Source of the DNA: Mycolicibacterium hodleri
Lineage (GTDB): Bacteria > Actinomycetota > Actinomycetes > Mycobacteriales > Mycobacteriaceae
NCBI RefSeq assembly: GCF_006439015.1
Contig: NZ_RCZG01000005.1
Location: 186,001 to 250,000 of the forward strand
DNA: 64,000 nt
Reading direction: 5' to 3'
Positions 54,010-62,782 of the stretch are shown piece after piece. The notes below the pieces were generated by a model that saw nothing but the letters and a program-made list of their open reading frames with translations, was not told where the DNA came from and ran no database searches. Each line of letters starts with the position of its first letter. The first letter of the stretch is position 1. The position numbers were made by a program, and so were the translations under genes.

Positions 54010-55935
54010 TCAACCGAACGTGAAGTCGCCGGGATCGGGCCTTCGGGTCCATGTCCAATAGTCGACCAGCCGCCACGGGCTCAGCGAGTACACGTCGCCA
54101 TCGGCGTTCTTGTAGAAGGAGTGCTCGATCGACGGCTGTGACCACACCATTGTGCGCATCTCCTCCTGACTGCGCCGCACCCAGTCGTCCGTCACGTCGC
54201 GGCGCGGCTCCATGTAGCGATGTCCGCCGGCGATCAGATGATCCAAACACTGTGAGATGTAGCGCATTTGACATTCGGAGTGGAAGATCAGACTGCCGCC
54301 GCTGGCGAGGTTGGTGCCCGGCCCGTACATGCAGAAGAAGTTCGGATAGTCCGGCACGGTGATGCCGAGATAGGCCACGGGTCGCTGACCCCAGCGGACG
54401 CGGAGATCCGCACCGCCGCGACCGGTGATCGTCATGGGCCAAAGCATCTCGGTGGCCTGGAAACCGGTGGCGAACACGATTACCTCAGCGGGGTGGTGGA
54501 CACCGTCGGAGGTCACGATGCCGTCCGCGTCGACGTGGTCGATTGGCGTGCGCACCAACTCGACGTTCTCTCGCGTCAGCGTTCGGAGCCAGCTTCCGTT
54601 GTCCTGCAACGTGCGTTTGCCGGTCGCGGGGTAGTCGGGCACGACCTTCGCGGCCAACTCCGGATCGTCGCCGACCTGGCTGGTGATCCACTCGGTGAAC
54701 ATCATTCTGGTGACCTCGTTGATCTCACTGACGGCGCGGGATTGATCGGGATAGTCGGGGTCTACCCGTGCCGCCGCCAAACCCTTGTCGCAGCCAGGCC
54801 AGAACAGAAGGAACCGGTACCACCTTCCATAGAAGGGAAGGTGCCGAAGGGCCCATCGAATGCCCGCCCCCACGGGTTCGTGGTAATTCGGATTCGGGAA
54901 CATCCACTGCGCGGTGCGCTGGAAGACGGTGAGGTGGCCGACGTCCTCCGCGATGGCGGGCGCGATCTGGAAACCGCTTGCGCCCGCACCGATCATCGCC
55001 ACACGACGGCCACGCAGATCGACGGCGTGATCCCACTCCGCCGAGTGAAAGAAGCTGCCGGAGAATTGATCTCGGCCCTCGATGGCCGGCAGGTGCGGTC
55101 GGTCCAATTGGCCGACCGCGCTGATGACGGCCCGCGCCTCGAGGCTTGAGGTGCTGCCGTCGGCGCCGCGGGTCCGGACGGTCCACGTCGCCGTGTCGTC
55201 GTGCCAGGTGAGGTCGGTGACCTCGGTCTGCCACAGCACGTGCGATCCGACCTCGTACTTGTCCATCACACGTTGGAAGTAGGCCTGCAACTCCGGCTGC
55301 TCGGCGAAGAAGTGGGTCCACTCATCGGTCGGTTCGAAGCTGTAGCAGTAGAAGTGATTTCCCACGTCGACCCGCGCGCCCGGATACGTGTTTTGGTACC
55401 AGGTTCCGCCGGGGCCGGCGTTCTTCTCGACGATCGTGAACGGCAGACCGGCCTCCTTGAGCCGAATGCCCGCCAGCAGTCCGGATTCTCCGCACCCGAT
55501 GACGACGACGGGGAACTCGTCGCGAGCGGAGCGTTCCGAGGTCGATGCCGCTCGCAGATCCCTCCCGTCGAGTTCCATCTCCTCGAGCAGCATCGGGACG
55601 TACTCATCGGGCACCGGGTCGCAGACGAGCCACTCCATCATCTCCTTGAGAAGCTCGCCGTCGATCGGTTCGGGCTCGGGGCAGCCGCGGGCGCGGTAGT
55701 CGACGATGACCTCTAGTGCGATGGCGCGGGCCGCGGCCTTGTCGTCCTCGGACATGTAGCCCTGCACCTCGTTGAGGAACAGGCCTGCCGGTTTCAGCGC
55801 TCCGCGGATCAGCGAGGGGTCACCCGCCATGTGGACGAGGGACAACAGCAGCGTTGGAATGCTGACGTCGAGCAGCGCGTCGGCGATCTCCTCGTCGGAG
55901 GTCGTAAACGGTTGCCCTGCATGTGGGTTGCGCAC
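54010..55935 (-). CDS. Baeyer-Villiger-type flavin monooxygenase
   Basis: A 641-residue class B flavoprotein monooxygenase with an extra N-terminal segment of about 130 residues. The FAD motif GCGESG is near residue 147, the fingerprint FSGSFFHSAEWDH near 296 matches FxGxxxHxxxW, and a second Rossmann motif GAGASG near 317 binds NADPH. Such enzymes insert oxygen next to a carbonyl or oxidise ketones. The start is GTG 55935. The substrate may be steroid-like or a cyclic ketone, judging by its sterol-rich neighbourhood; that is inference. Confidence 0.87.
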   Translation of the reverse strand: MRNPHAGQPFTTSDEEIADALLDVSIPTLLLSLVHMAGDPSLIRGALKPAGLFLNEVQGYMSEDDKAAARAIALEVIVDYRARGCPEPEPIDGELLKEMMEWLVCDPVPDEYVPMLLEEMELDGRDLRAASTSERSARDEFPVVVIGCGESGLLAGIRLKEAGLPFTIVEKNAGPGGTWYQNTYPGARVDVGNHFYCYSFEPTDEWTHFFAEQPELQAYFQRVMDKYEVGSHVLWQTEVTDLTWHDDTATWTVRTRGADGSTSSLEARAVISAVGQLDRPHLPAIEGRDQFSGSFFHSAEWDHAVDLRGRRVAMIGAGASGFQIAPAIAEDVGHLTVFQRTAQWMFPNPNYHEPVGAGIRWALRHLPFYGRWYRFLLFWPGCDKGLAAARVDPDYPDQSRAVSEINEVTRMMFTEWITSQVGDDPELAAKVVPDYPATGKRTLQDNGSWLRTLTRENVELVRTPIDHVDADGIVTSDGVHHPAEVIVFATGFQATEMLWPMTITGRGGADLRVRWGQRPVAYLGITVPDYPNFFCMYGPGTNLASGGSLIFHSECQMRYISQCLDHLIAGGHRYMEPRRDVTDDWVRRSQEEMRTMVWSQPSIEHSFYKNADGDVYSLSPWRLVDYWTWTRRPDPGDFTFG

Positions 55936-56026
55936 CAGTCGGCTCTATCACGGACCGATGGGGACGCGCAGGTCATCGGTGGAACGGTTCCGGTTGGGTG
56001 GCCGACCGGGCGGGTATGACGTCCCC

Positions 56027-56464
56027 ATGAGCACGCGCGAAGAGTCCGACGACTGCCTGGGCCGACGACCACCCGGTGTCGACGATGACACCATTGACGC
56101 CGTCGGGAAGTTGTCGGAGGCGTTGGAGTGCGTCGAGCGCGCCCGCGGGCATCTGTACTCCTTCCATCAACTGATGGGGCACGCCGACCTGATGTTGGGC
56201 GAGGCCTGCGACGAACTGCGCGAGGCGGGCCACGGCGCCGAGGCCGAGCGTCTGGAAACCGAGCTGGTCGGACTCAACGTTCTGTCGGGCCGTTGGACGT
56301 TTCAAGTGGTCGAGGAGTTCGACGACGGCTACTGGACGCAATTCCGCGAACACGAACGTCGAGTTCGCAACGAGCTCGTCGCAGGTGAGAGGCACGTCTT
56401 CGAGGCCAAGTTGAAGGATCAGCGACGCACCCACGGTAGAAAGGGGCATGAAGCTCGGCCGTGA
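56027..56464 (+). CDS. Mycobacterial conserved hypothetical protein
   Basis: A 145-residue cytosolic protein rich in helix-forming residues, with stretches such as IDAVGKLSEALECVERARGHLYSFHQLMGHADLMLGEACDELREAGHGAEAERLETELVG that suggest an all-helical or coiled-coil fold. It begins at ATG 56027. The C-terminus is basic. It is 46 bases upstream of CYP124 on the same strand and may be co-transcribed. I do not recognise the family. Confidence 0.7.
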   Translation: MSTREESDDCLGRRPPGVDDDTIDAVGKLSEALECVERARGHLYSFHQLMGHADLMLGEACDELREAGHGAEAERLETELVGLNVLSGRWTFQVVEEFDDGYWTQFREHERRVRNELVAGERHVFEAKLKDQRRTHGRKGHEARP

Positions 56465-56510
56465 GGCTACGCTCGGCAGCGTCCTGTTCTCGACGATGAG
56501 GTGAGGTGGC

Positions 56511-57794
56511 GTGGGTATCTCGACACGGGTCAACGGATCACCGCCGCCCAAGGTTCCGCTCGCCGAGATCAACCTTGGATCCTGGGACTTCTGGGCGCTC
56601 GATGACGACGTGCGCGATGGTGCCTTCGCCACGCTCCGTCGCGAGGCGCCGGTGTCGTTGCACCCGGAGTTCGTTCAGGAGGGCTTCGAGCAGGGCCGGG
56701 GGCACTGGGCGGTTACTCGGTACGAGGACGTCTTCCATGCGAGCCGTAATCCCGAGATCTTCAGTTCGGCTCAGGGCATCGTCATCGGAGACCAGTCGCC
56801 GGAGTTGGCCGAGTACTTCGGCTCCATGATCGCGATGGACGATCCGCGGCATGCCCGGCTGCGCAACATCGTCCGGAGTGCGTTCACGCCGCGGGTCCTG
56901 GCCTTCATCGAGGACTCGGTGCGCGACCGAGCGAGGCGACTCGTCGAGGCGATGATCGCCGACAATCCCGCCGGCACCGCGGAGTTGGTCGCTTCCCTGG
57001 CGGGTCCCCTCCCGCTGCAGATCATCTGCGACATGATGGGCATCCCCGAGGAGGACCACCAGAAGGTATTCCACTGGACCAACGTGATCCTGGGCTTCGG
57101 CGATCCGGAGATCACGGCGAATTTCGATGAGTTCGTCAAGGTGGCCATGGATATCGGCGCATATGCCTCGGCGTTGGCCGACGACCGGCGCACTCATCCC
57201 GGCGAGGACCTCACCACCAGCCTGGTGCACGCCGAGGTCGACGGCGAGCGTCTGACCTCCAGTGAGGTTGCCTCGTTCTTCATTTTGCTGGTCGTTGCAG
57301 GAAATGAGACGACCCGCAACGCGATCAGTCACGGCGTCCTGGCTCTTAGTCGCCACCCTGAACAGCGCGACATCTGGTGGAACGAATACGACGCGTTGGC
57401 CCCGACTGCCGTCGAGGAGGTCGTGAGGTGGGCATCTCCGGTGGCCTACATGCGCCGCACCGTTACCCGGGACACGGAGCTGAGCGGAGTGAAACTCGTT
57501 GCAGGCAGCAAGGTCTCACTGTGGTACGGCTCCGCCAATCGCGACCTCGAGAAATTCGAGAGCCCATGGTCGTTCGACGTGCGACGACACCCCAACCCGC
57601 ACCTGGGGTTCGGTGGCGGCGGTGCGCACTTCTGCCTTGGCGCAAACCTGGCGCGGCGCGAGATCACCGTCGCCTTCGAGGAGTTGCACCGCAAAATCCC
57701 CGACATCGCCGCCTCCGAGGAACCCGCGCGTCTGCAGTCGGCCTTCATCCACGGCATCAAGCGACTCCCCGTCGCGTGGACTCCGCCGCGCTAG
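56511..57794 (+). CDS. cyp124: Cytochrome P450 CYP124 family, omega-hydroxylase
   Basis: A 427-residue P450 with a GTG start. AGNETTRNA (I helix), EEVVR (K helix) and FGGGGAHFCLG (Cys375) are intact. The N-terminal RVNGSPPPKVPLAEINLGSWDFWALDDDVRDG, of which the last part is diagnostic, follows CYP124A1 closely. CYP124 hydroxylates methyl-branched lipids such as phytanic acid, and also cholesterol side chains. Its 3' end overlaps the convergent coiled-coil gene by four bases. No KstR box was seen upstream. Confidence 0.92.
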   Translation: MGISTRVNGSPPPKVPLAEINLGSWDFWALDDDVRDGAFATLRREAPVSLHPEFVQEGFEQGRGHWAVTRYEDVFHASRNPEIFSSAQGIVIGDQSPELAEYFGSMIAMDDPRHARLRNIVRSAFTPRVLAFIEDSVRDRARRLVEAMIADNPAGTAELVASLAGPLPLQIICDMMGIPEEDHQKVFHWTNVILGFGDPEITANFDEFVKVAMDIGAYASALADDRRTHPGEDLTTSLVHAEVDGERLTSSEVASFFILLVVAGNETTRNAISHGVLALSRHPEQRDIWWNEYDALAPTAVEEVVRWASPVAYMRRTVTRDTELSGVKLVAGSKVSLWYGSANRDLEKFESPWSFDVRRHPNPHLGFGGGGAHFCLGANLARREITVAFEELHRKIPDIAASEEPARLQSAFIHGIKRLPVAWTPPR

Positions 57795-58270
57795 TTGACC
57801 ACGCGGTTCTGCTGCGGCTCGCGCTCGGCGTCATGCCGCTCGTCATGCCGCTCGTCATGCCGCTCGTCCATCTTGGCGCGGTCCTTCTCGGCGGCGGCGT
57901 ACGCGTCGTCGACGTCGTCCTTGCGGCGCGGGTCCAACTCGTCAGCGCGCTGCCACTTGGTATCGAGATCCTCGCGTGACGATGCGGCCTCATCGCGGTG
58001 ACTGGCGGCCCTGTCGCTCAAGCGGGCGGCTTCGGCGGCCTTGGCCTCCGCTTCGGCCGCTGCGGCGCGGGCCTTGGCTTCGGTCTCGACGGCGATCGCC
58101 TCCCGCTTCTCCACCCGGGCACTCTCTTCGCGCGCTTCGTCGCGAATGCGATCCGCCTCGGCCCTGCGCTTCTTGTCGCGCGCACTACGCGCCATGAAGG
58201 CGAACCCGAGGATCAACAGCAGCACCACCACGACTGCCACCACGATCAAGACCACGGTGTTGGTACTCAT
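57791..58270 (-). CDS. Single-pass membrane protein with charged coiled coil
   Basis: A 159-residue protein. One transmembrane helix at 7-25 (LIVVAVVVVLLLILGFAF) leads to a highly charged Ala/Glu/Arg-rich cytosolic domain predicted as coiled coil (about 32-125). The C-terminal end carries DERHDERHDERHD from a 12-base tandem repeat. No enzyme motif is visible. It may be an envelope scaffold. Confidence 0.8.
   Translation of the reverse strand: MSTNTVVLIVVAVVVVLLLILGFAFMARSARDKKRRAEADRIRDEAREESARVEKREAIAVETEAKARAAAAEAEAKAAEAARLSDRAASHRDEAASSREDLDTKWQRADELDPRRKDDVDDAYAAAEKDRAKMDERHDERHDERHDAEREPQQNRVVN
57830..57865. repeat. 12-base tandem repeat, three copies
   Basis: GTCATGCCGCTC is repeated three times without mismatch in the 3' part of the coiled-coil gene, encoding the DERH repeats. 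Such a perfect short array is prone to length change by slippage. Confidence 0.9.
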
Positions 58271-58373
58271 GTCCGGCTCCTTCGACCTTGGTGCGTCATT
58301 AATTGACGCACTCGCTGGAGCTCCGGTTGCCCCGGATCGTCAACCTTCAAACCGATCGACGTGACGCGCCGTC

Positions 58374-58784
58374 TCATTTGACGGTCAACGTGCCCTTCAT
58401 GTTCGGGTGGTACGTGCAGACGAACGGGTACTCGCCCGGCTGCGTCGGTGCGGTGAAGGTCTTCGTGGCGCCGCCATCGATGTCGGTGTCGAACCCCGTC
58501 TCCGGCTTCGACGTGACCGAATGCTCCACTGAGTCGTCGTTCACGACGGTGATCGTCGCGCCCGGCGCGACGGTGAGCGGTTCACCGAAGGCCATCCCCG
58601 AGATGGTGATCGTCGGGCCGGCGGTGGCGGGAGCCGGACTGCCGGGTACGCCTGAGCTGGTGGCGACAGAGGAGGCACCGCCGCCCGCGCCATAACCGGT
58701 GCTGGGGGCTGGCGTATTGCCGCACGCGCTGATGAGGGCGCCGATCAACAGCAGCGCCCCGATCGACGAACCGAACCTGGTCAT
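58374..58784 (-). CDS. Cupredoxin-domain lipoprotein
   Basis: A 136-residue lipoprotein with a lipobox ending at Cys21 (LISAC), a Gly/Ser/Pro linker, and a plastocyanin-like domain. The type I copper ligands appear in order: H88 (VEHSV), C123, H126 and M129 (CTYHPNMKG). It should carry one blue copper and act in electron transfer at the outer membrane face. The partner is unknown. It is followed on the same strand by the coiled-coil gene. Confidence 0.88.
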   Translation of the reverse strand: MTRFGSSIGALLLIGALISACGNTPAPSTGYGAGGGASSVATSSGVPGSPAPATAGPTITISGMAFGEPLTVAPGATITVVNDDSVEHSVTSKPETGFDTDIDGGATKTFTAPTQPGEYPFVCTYHPNMKGTLTVK

Positions 58785-58859
58785 GTGTCCTCCTCCGTTG
58801 GCTACCTCTGCCCATGGACACGTCCTGCGGTCGAGTTTGGTTCGATTCCTTGACGTCGA

Positions 58860-59549
58860 TCACTTGAGCACCCGCTCGTCGACGATGAACAGAACGAGTG
58901 TCACGGCCAGGATCGCCGCCGCCAGCCAGATGGCGTGCGCGCTCCACGCTCGACTCGCGAAAGCGCCGATCAACGCTCCCCCGGCGAACGCGAGAATCAG
59001 CGCGCCGTAGATTCCGCTGGCAATTCGAGACGCTCGTCGGCCTTCGATGATGCCGTCATAGCCGGATTCGATGAACCGCATCAGGTTTCCGGTGGTGGCT
59101 ACGGGGAGGTACGCGAGGTCGCCGACACTGCGGAACAGTCCCATCTGCAGAGCCGCGAGGAAGGCGATCGGCACGGTGACGTAGCTGTGCGCCACGGTGA
59201 CGGGAACAAACCCGATCCCGACGAGGACCACCACCTGCACCGCCATCGTCCAGCGCAACGGATGCGGCACGATGCGCTCGACCCGTCCGGACTTGATGTG
59301 CGCGGCGAGTGACACGCCAACCATGAACGCGAGGATGGGCCAGACGTGGGCCATGGCTGCCCCCAGCCTTCGCTCGGAGACGTTTATCGCAAAGAAGATG
59401 ACGTTGCCGGTCTGGACGTTGGCGAAGACGCCGCCACGGACGTAGAAGGTGTGGGCGTCCATGAAGCCGTTGGTGATGGTCAGGAGTAGGGCGAACCACA
59501 GCGTCCTGGCCCGGTCGAAGTCGTTCGGGCCACGTGTCGGGGCACCCAT
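58860..59549 (-). CDS. YoaK/DUF1275 family membrane protein
   Basis: A 229-residue protein with six predicted transmembrane helices. The family core is present: an N-terminal GFMDAHTFYVRGGVFANVQTGNVIFF, and GDLAYLPVATTGNLMR in the middle. Members are predicted permeases or scaffolds of unknown function. The DUF1275 label is secure. It ends 75 bases upstream of the cupredoxin gene. Confidence 0.88.
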   Translation of the reverse strand: MGAPTRGPNDFDRARTLWFALLLTITNGFMDAHTFYVRGGVFANVQTGNVIFFAINVSERRLGAAMAHVWPILAFMVGVSLAAHIKSGRVERIVPHPLRWTMAVQVVVLVGIGFVPVTVAHSYVTVPIAFLAALQMGLFRSVGDLAYLPVATTGNLMRFIESGYDGIIEGRRASRIASGIYGALILAFAGGALIGAFASRAWSAHAIWLAAAILAVTLVLFIVDERVLK

Positions 59550-59558
59550 CGGGACAAT

Positions 59559-60701
59559 TTAGCGGTGGAACCGCTCGCCGGGTGCCTCGTCGGCACCGAG
59601 GGCGCGGAGCATCCCTGCGGCAGACGTCGGCCAGGAGAATTGCTCCGCCCGGCGGCGGGCACAGGTACGCCGCGACTGTTCCGGTCTGCCGATGACGGCC
59701 GTCACTGCAGCAGCGATCGAATCGGGATCGTTGTCCGCGGCAACTCCACTCTCAGCGGTGAGGATCTCGGCCAGAGCCGAGGTTCTGGAGGCGACGGCAG
59801 GGGTGCCGCAGGCCAGAGCTTCGAGGGCAGCCAAACCAAAAGTCTCGTGCGGCCCCGGCGCCAATGCGACATCCGCGGAGGCCAGTATCGATGCCACGGT
59901 GTCGCGGCATCCGACGAACCCGGTGAAGTAGACCGGTAGTCGGGCGGCCTGGCGTTGCAGTCGGGCTCGCATCGGACCCTCTCCGACGATCACCAGGCGC
60001 GCATCAAGGCCCGAATCACGAAGGGCAGCAAGGGTATCGATGCTGCGATGTACATGTTTCTCGACCGAAAGCCGCCCGCAGTGCACCAGTAGCGTCTGTG
60101 CCGGATTCGCCCAGCGGCTGCGAACGTGCGCGGAGCGTCTGCGCGGATGGAACTGCTCGAGATCGACGCCCAGTGGAACCGTCACCACGTTGGGCGCGTC
60201 GATACGGTCGAACTCCTCGCGCGCGAACGCCGTCGTGCAGACCACCACGTCGTAGTTGGCGGCGGTCCTGCGATTGGCGACGTCGGCAATGGCGCGGGCG
60301 AAGCGCGCCGGGAGAAGCTGCCCCGCAAGACGATCCAACCTCTCGTGGGAGATCATCACGGTGGCGACGTCGTGGCGCCTTCCCCACTGTCCCAACGATC
60401 GTAGGGTCAGCCTGTCGGAGACCTCCAAGGCGTCGGGCCGCAGCTCTGCCAGCAATGCGGTTATCGGCCGCGGCAGTATGGCGCGGTAGCCGCCGGTGAA
60501 GGGAATTTGCTTGGCGGGCAGGGATATTCTCAGAACTCCAGAGTCCAGAGTCTGATGTGCGGCTCGCCTGTTCGCGGGCCCCGGCACTACAAGGAAGACA
60601 TGATGGCCGGCGGCGCAGTACTCCGCGCCCAGTCGGTCCACCGCCGTCCGCAGGCCGCCAGAGCGCGGGCCGTAGAAGTTCGCCACCTGCACCACCCGCA
60701 C
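59559..60701 (-). CDS. pimC: GT4 family alpha-mannosyltransferase, PimC-like
   Basis: A 380-residue GT-B glycosyltransferase with a GTG start (VRVVQVANFYGPRSGGLRT). The N-terminal domain has the GGLR loop and the C-terminal domain has PGPHETFGLAALEALACGTP, with the E-x7-E motif for GDP-mannose. The sequence closely resembles PimC described in M. tuberculosis CDC1551 and M. bovis BCG, which adds mannose to PIM2 to make PIM3. Not all mycobacteria have it. The assignment is by remembered sequence; a search should confirm it. Confidence 0.8.
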   Translation of the reverse strand: MRVVQVANFYGPRSGGLRTAVDRLGAEYCAAGHHVFLVVPGPANRRAAHQTLDSGVLRISLPAKQIPFTGGYRAILPRPITALLAELRPDALEVSDRLTLRSLGQWGRRHDVATVMISHERLDRLAGQLLPARFARAIADVANRRTAANYDVVVCTTAFAREEFDRIDAPNVVTVPLGVDLEQFHPRRRSAHVRSRWANPAQTLLVHCGRLSVEKHVHRSIDTLAALRDSGLDARLVIVGEGPMRARLQRQAARLPVYFTGFVGCRDTVASILASADVALAPGPHETFGLAALEALACGTPAVASRTSALAEILTAESGVAADNDPDSIAAAVTAVIGRPEQSRRTCARRRAEQFSWPTSAAGMLRALGADEAPGERFHR

Positions 60702-60795
60702 GCCTCATCAGAACGGGAGCGCGTGTGCATTCGGAGAACGTTGGGTGAAGGGTCAGCTGAACGCGGCGTGAATACCCGTCACCACCCGTTCGCAG

Positions 60796-61722
60796 CTATC
60801 CGACGTACTTGGTGAACCAGTCCTGCACGCGCTGCCAGGCGTCGGCGGCCGCCGACGGGTCGTAGCGCTCCCCGGTGTCGTTGAAGAACGCGTGATCCGC
60901 ACCCTGTTCGACGACGAGTTGGTTGACGTTGCCAGCCTTGTCAAGGGCCTGTTGGGCGGCATCCTTGGTCCCGGTGACGCGCGCATCCTTGGAACCGTAG
61001 AAACCGAGCACCGCGACATCCTTGGAGCCACCGAAGTCGGCGCCGTCGGGTAACGGGCCGTAGAACGGCACCGCAGCGGCGAGTTTCGGTTCACCGGAGG
61101 CCAACAGTTGCCACACCAGGCCTCCGCCCATGCAGAAGCCGACGGCGGCCACCTTCACCCCGGGCGTGCGACGCTGAAGTTCCTCGACTCCCGACTTCAT
61201 GTCGGCGACGAAGTCTTGAGGTGAGATCTTGCTCAGCGCCGCCGTGGCCTCGGCCGGGTCCGTGAACTTGGCGGTCCCGCCCTCGCCTGAGAGAAGATCG
61301 ATCGCGAGACTCGAATACCCGATGCCGGCGAAGCGGCCCGCCACCGAGCGCGCCCAATCCGTGAGCCCCTTGTTCTCGTGGATGACGAGGACGGCGCCCT
61401 TGGGTGACTGCGCTTCGGCCCACGCTGCCTGGAGCTCGCCGCGCGGACCTGCCCAGGTGATGGGTGTCGTTTCGAGTGCGTTCTCGATCCCGGGCGGAAG
61501 AACCGCTTGGGTCACCGCCCCGCTGGAGGTGACCGGCGGGCTAGCTGACGGCGTGGCCTCCGCTGGTTTCTCGGCGTCGCCGCACGAGGCGATCAGGGCG
61601 GAGGCAGCGGTGGCGCCGACGCCGATGAGGGCCAACCTGCGCATGGCCTCACGCCGGGACAGCAATCCGTCCACGTGGTCGGTGGCGATCTCTTCGGCAA
61701 TGTAGCGCTGCAGTGGAGTCAC
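60796..61722 (-). CDS. Dienelactone hydrolase family protein, exported
   Basis: A 308-residue hydrolase. A twin-arginine-like leader SRREAMRRLALIG (residues 22-34) leads into a hydrophobic stretch ending in IASCG, with a lipid-accepting Cys at about 47. The catalytic domain has VIHENKGL near 113, the nucleophile elbow GFCMGGG with Cys (about residue 197), and GADHAFF near 275 with the catalytic His. It is a DLH-type hydrolase outside the membrane; the substrate is not predictable. It starts at GTG 61722. Confidence 0.87.
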   Translation of the reverse strand: MTPLQRYIAEEIATDHVDGLLSRREAMRRLALIGVGATAASALIASCGDAEKPAEATPSASPPVTSSGAVTQAVLPPGIENALETTPITWAGPRGELQAAWAEAQSPKGAVLVIHENKGLTDWARSVAGRFAGIGYSSLAIDLLSGEGGTAKFTDPAEATAALSKISPQDFVADMKSGVEELQRRTPGVKVAAVGFCMGGGLVWQLLASGEPKLAAAVPFYGPLPDGADFGGSKDVAVLGFYGSKDARVTGTKDAAQQALDKAGNVNQLVVEQGADHAFFNDTGERYDPSAAADAWQRVQDWFTKYVG

Positions 61723-61791
61723 CCAACCGAGTATGCCCGGAGATCTTCAACTTGCGATTGCAGATGCCTCCGACGGCGAATACTCGACGTC

Positions 61792-62718
61792 ATGTTCTCG
61801 TCAGCGGGCAGCTCCGCTCTCGCCGGGCGCGTGGCCGTGGTTGCCGGGGCCACCCGCGGTGCGGGTCGGGGCATTGCGGCGGCGCTGGGTGAAGCGGGTG
61901 CCACGGTCGTGTGCACGGGTCGAACAAGCTCGGTCGTCGACCTCCGCTCCGACTACGACCGACCCGAAACCGTCGAGGAGACAGCCGAACTCGTCGGCGG
62001 ACTGGGTGGAGTCGGAATTGCCGTTCCAACCGACCATCTCGACGTCGCGCAGGTGCGTGCCCTGGCAGATCGTCTTCGGGTCGAGTTCGGCGCAATCGAC
62101 ATCCTCGTCAATGACATCTGGGGAGCCGAGGTACTCAAGGGGCCGCCGTCGACGTGGGACCGGCCGATGTGGGAACACGATCTCGATGACGGTCTGCGCA
62201 TCCTGAGACTCGGCGTCGAGACTCACCTGATCACCTCGCACTGCCTGCTGCCGCTGCTGATCAAACGGCCGGGTGGACTGCTCGTCGAGGTCACCGACGG
62301 CACGGCCGAGTTCAACGCGCACCACTATCGGCTCTCTGCGTTCTACGACCTCGCCAAGATATCGGTGAACAGGATCGCGTTCAGCCAGGGTCACGACCTG
62401 GCGCCGTTCGGCTGCACCGCCGTCGCGGTGACGCCCGGCTGGCTGCGCTCGGAGATGATGCTCGAGAACTACTGTGTAAGCGCCACTGATTGGCGTGACG
62501 CGTTGGGCCCAACGCGCGCCGACGGCGGCCCGATCGCACCTGCCGCCTTCACCGAATCCGAGTCGCCGCGCTTCGTTGGCCGCGGGGTGGCGGCCATGGC
62601 GGCGGATCCCGATCGGGCACGGTGGAATCAGCGCTCGGCGAGTTCGGTGGAGCTCGCCCGTGAGTACGGGTTCACCGACGTCGACGGTCGCCAACCCGAT
62701 GCGTGGGCCGAACAGTAG
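61792..62718 (+). CDS. SDR family oxidoreductase
   Basis: A 308-residue short-chain dehydrogenase. VAVVAGATRGAGRGIA at the N-terminus binds NAD(P), and NDIWGAEV occupies the place of the usual NNAG. The active-site Tyr/Lys may be YDLAK (near 185), not the classic YxxxK of YASK type. It has a longer C-terminal portion than standard FabG-like enzymes. The ATG at 61792 gives a normal SDR beginning. The substrate is unknown. Confidence 0.85.
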   Translation: MFSSAGSSALAGRVAVVAGATRGAGRGIAAALGEAGATVVCTGRTSSVVDLRSDYDRPETVEETAELVGGLGGVGIAVPTDHLDVAQVRALADRLRVEFGAIDILVNDIWGAEVLKGPPSTWDRPMWEHDLDDGLRILRLGVETHLITSHCLLPLLIKRPGGLLVEVTDGTAEFNAHHYRLSAFYDLAKISVNRIAFSQGHDLAPFGCTAVAVTPGWLRSEMMLENYCVSATDWRDALGPTRADGGPIAPAAFTESESPRFVGRGVAAMAADPDRARWNQRSASSVELAREYGFTDVDGRQPDAWAEQ

Positions 62719-62782
62719 ACAATTTCCGAATAGTGTTCACCATTTCGTTGACACCACCGCCCGGCGGCTGTTCTATGGCGGA

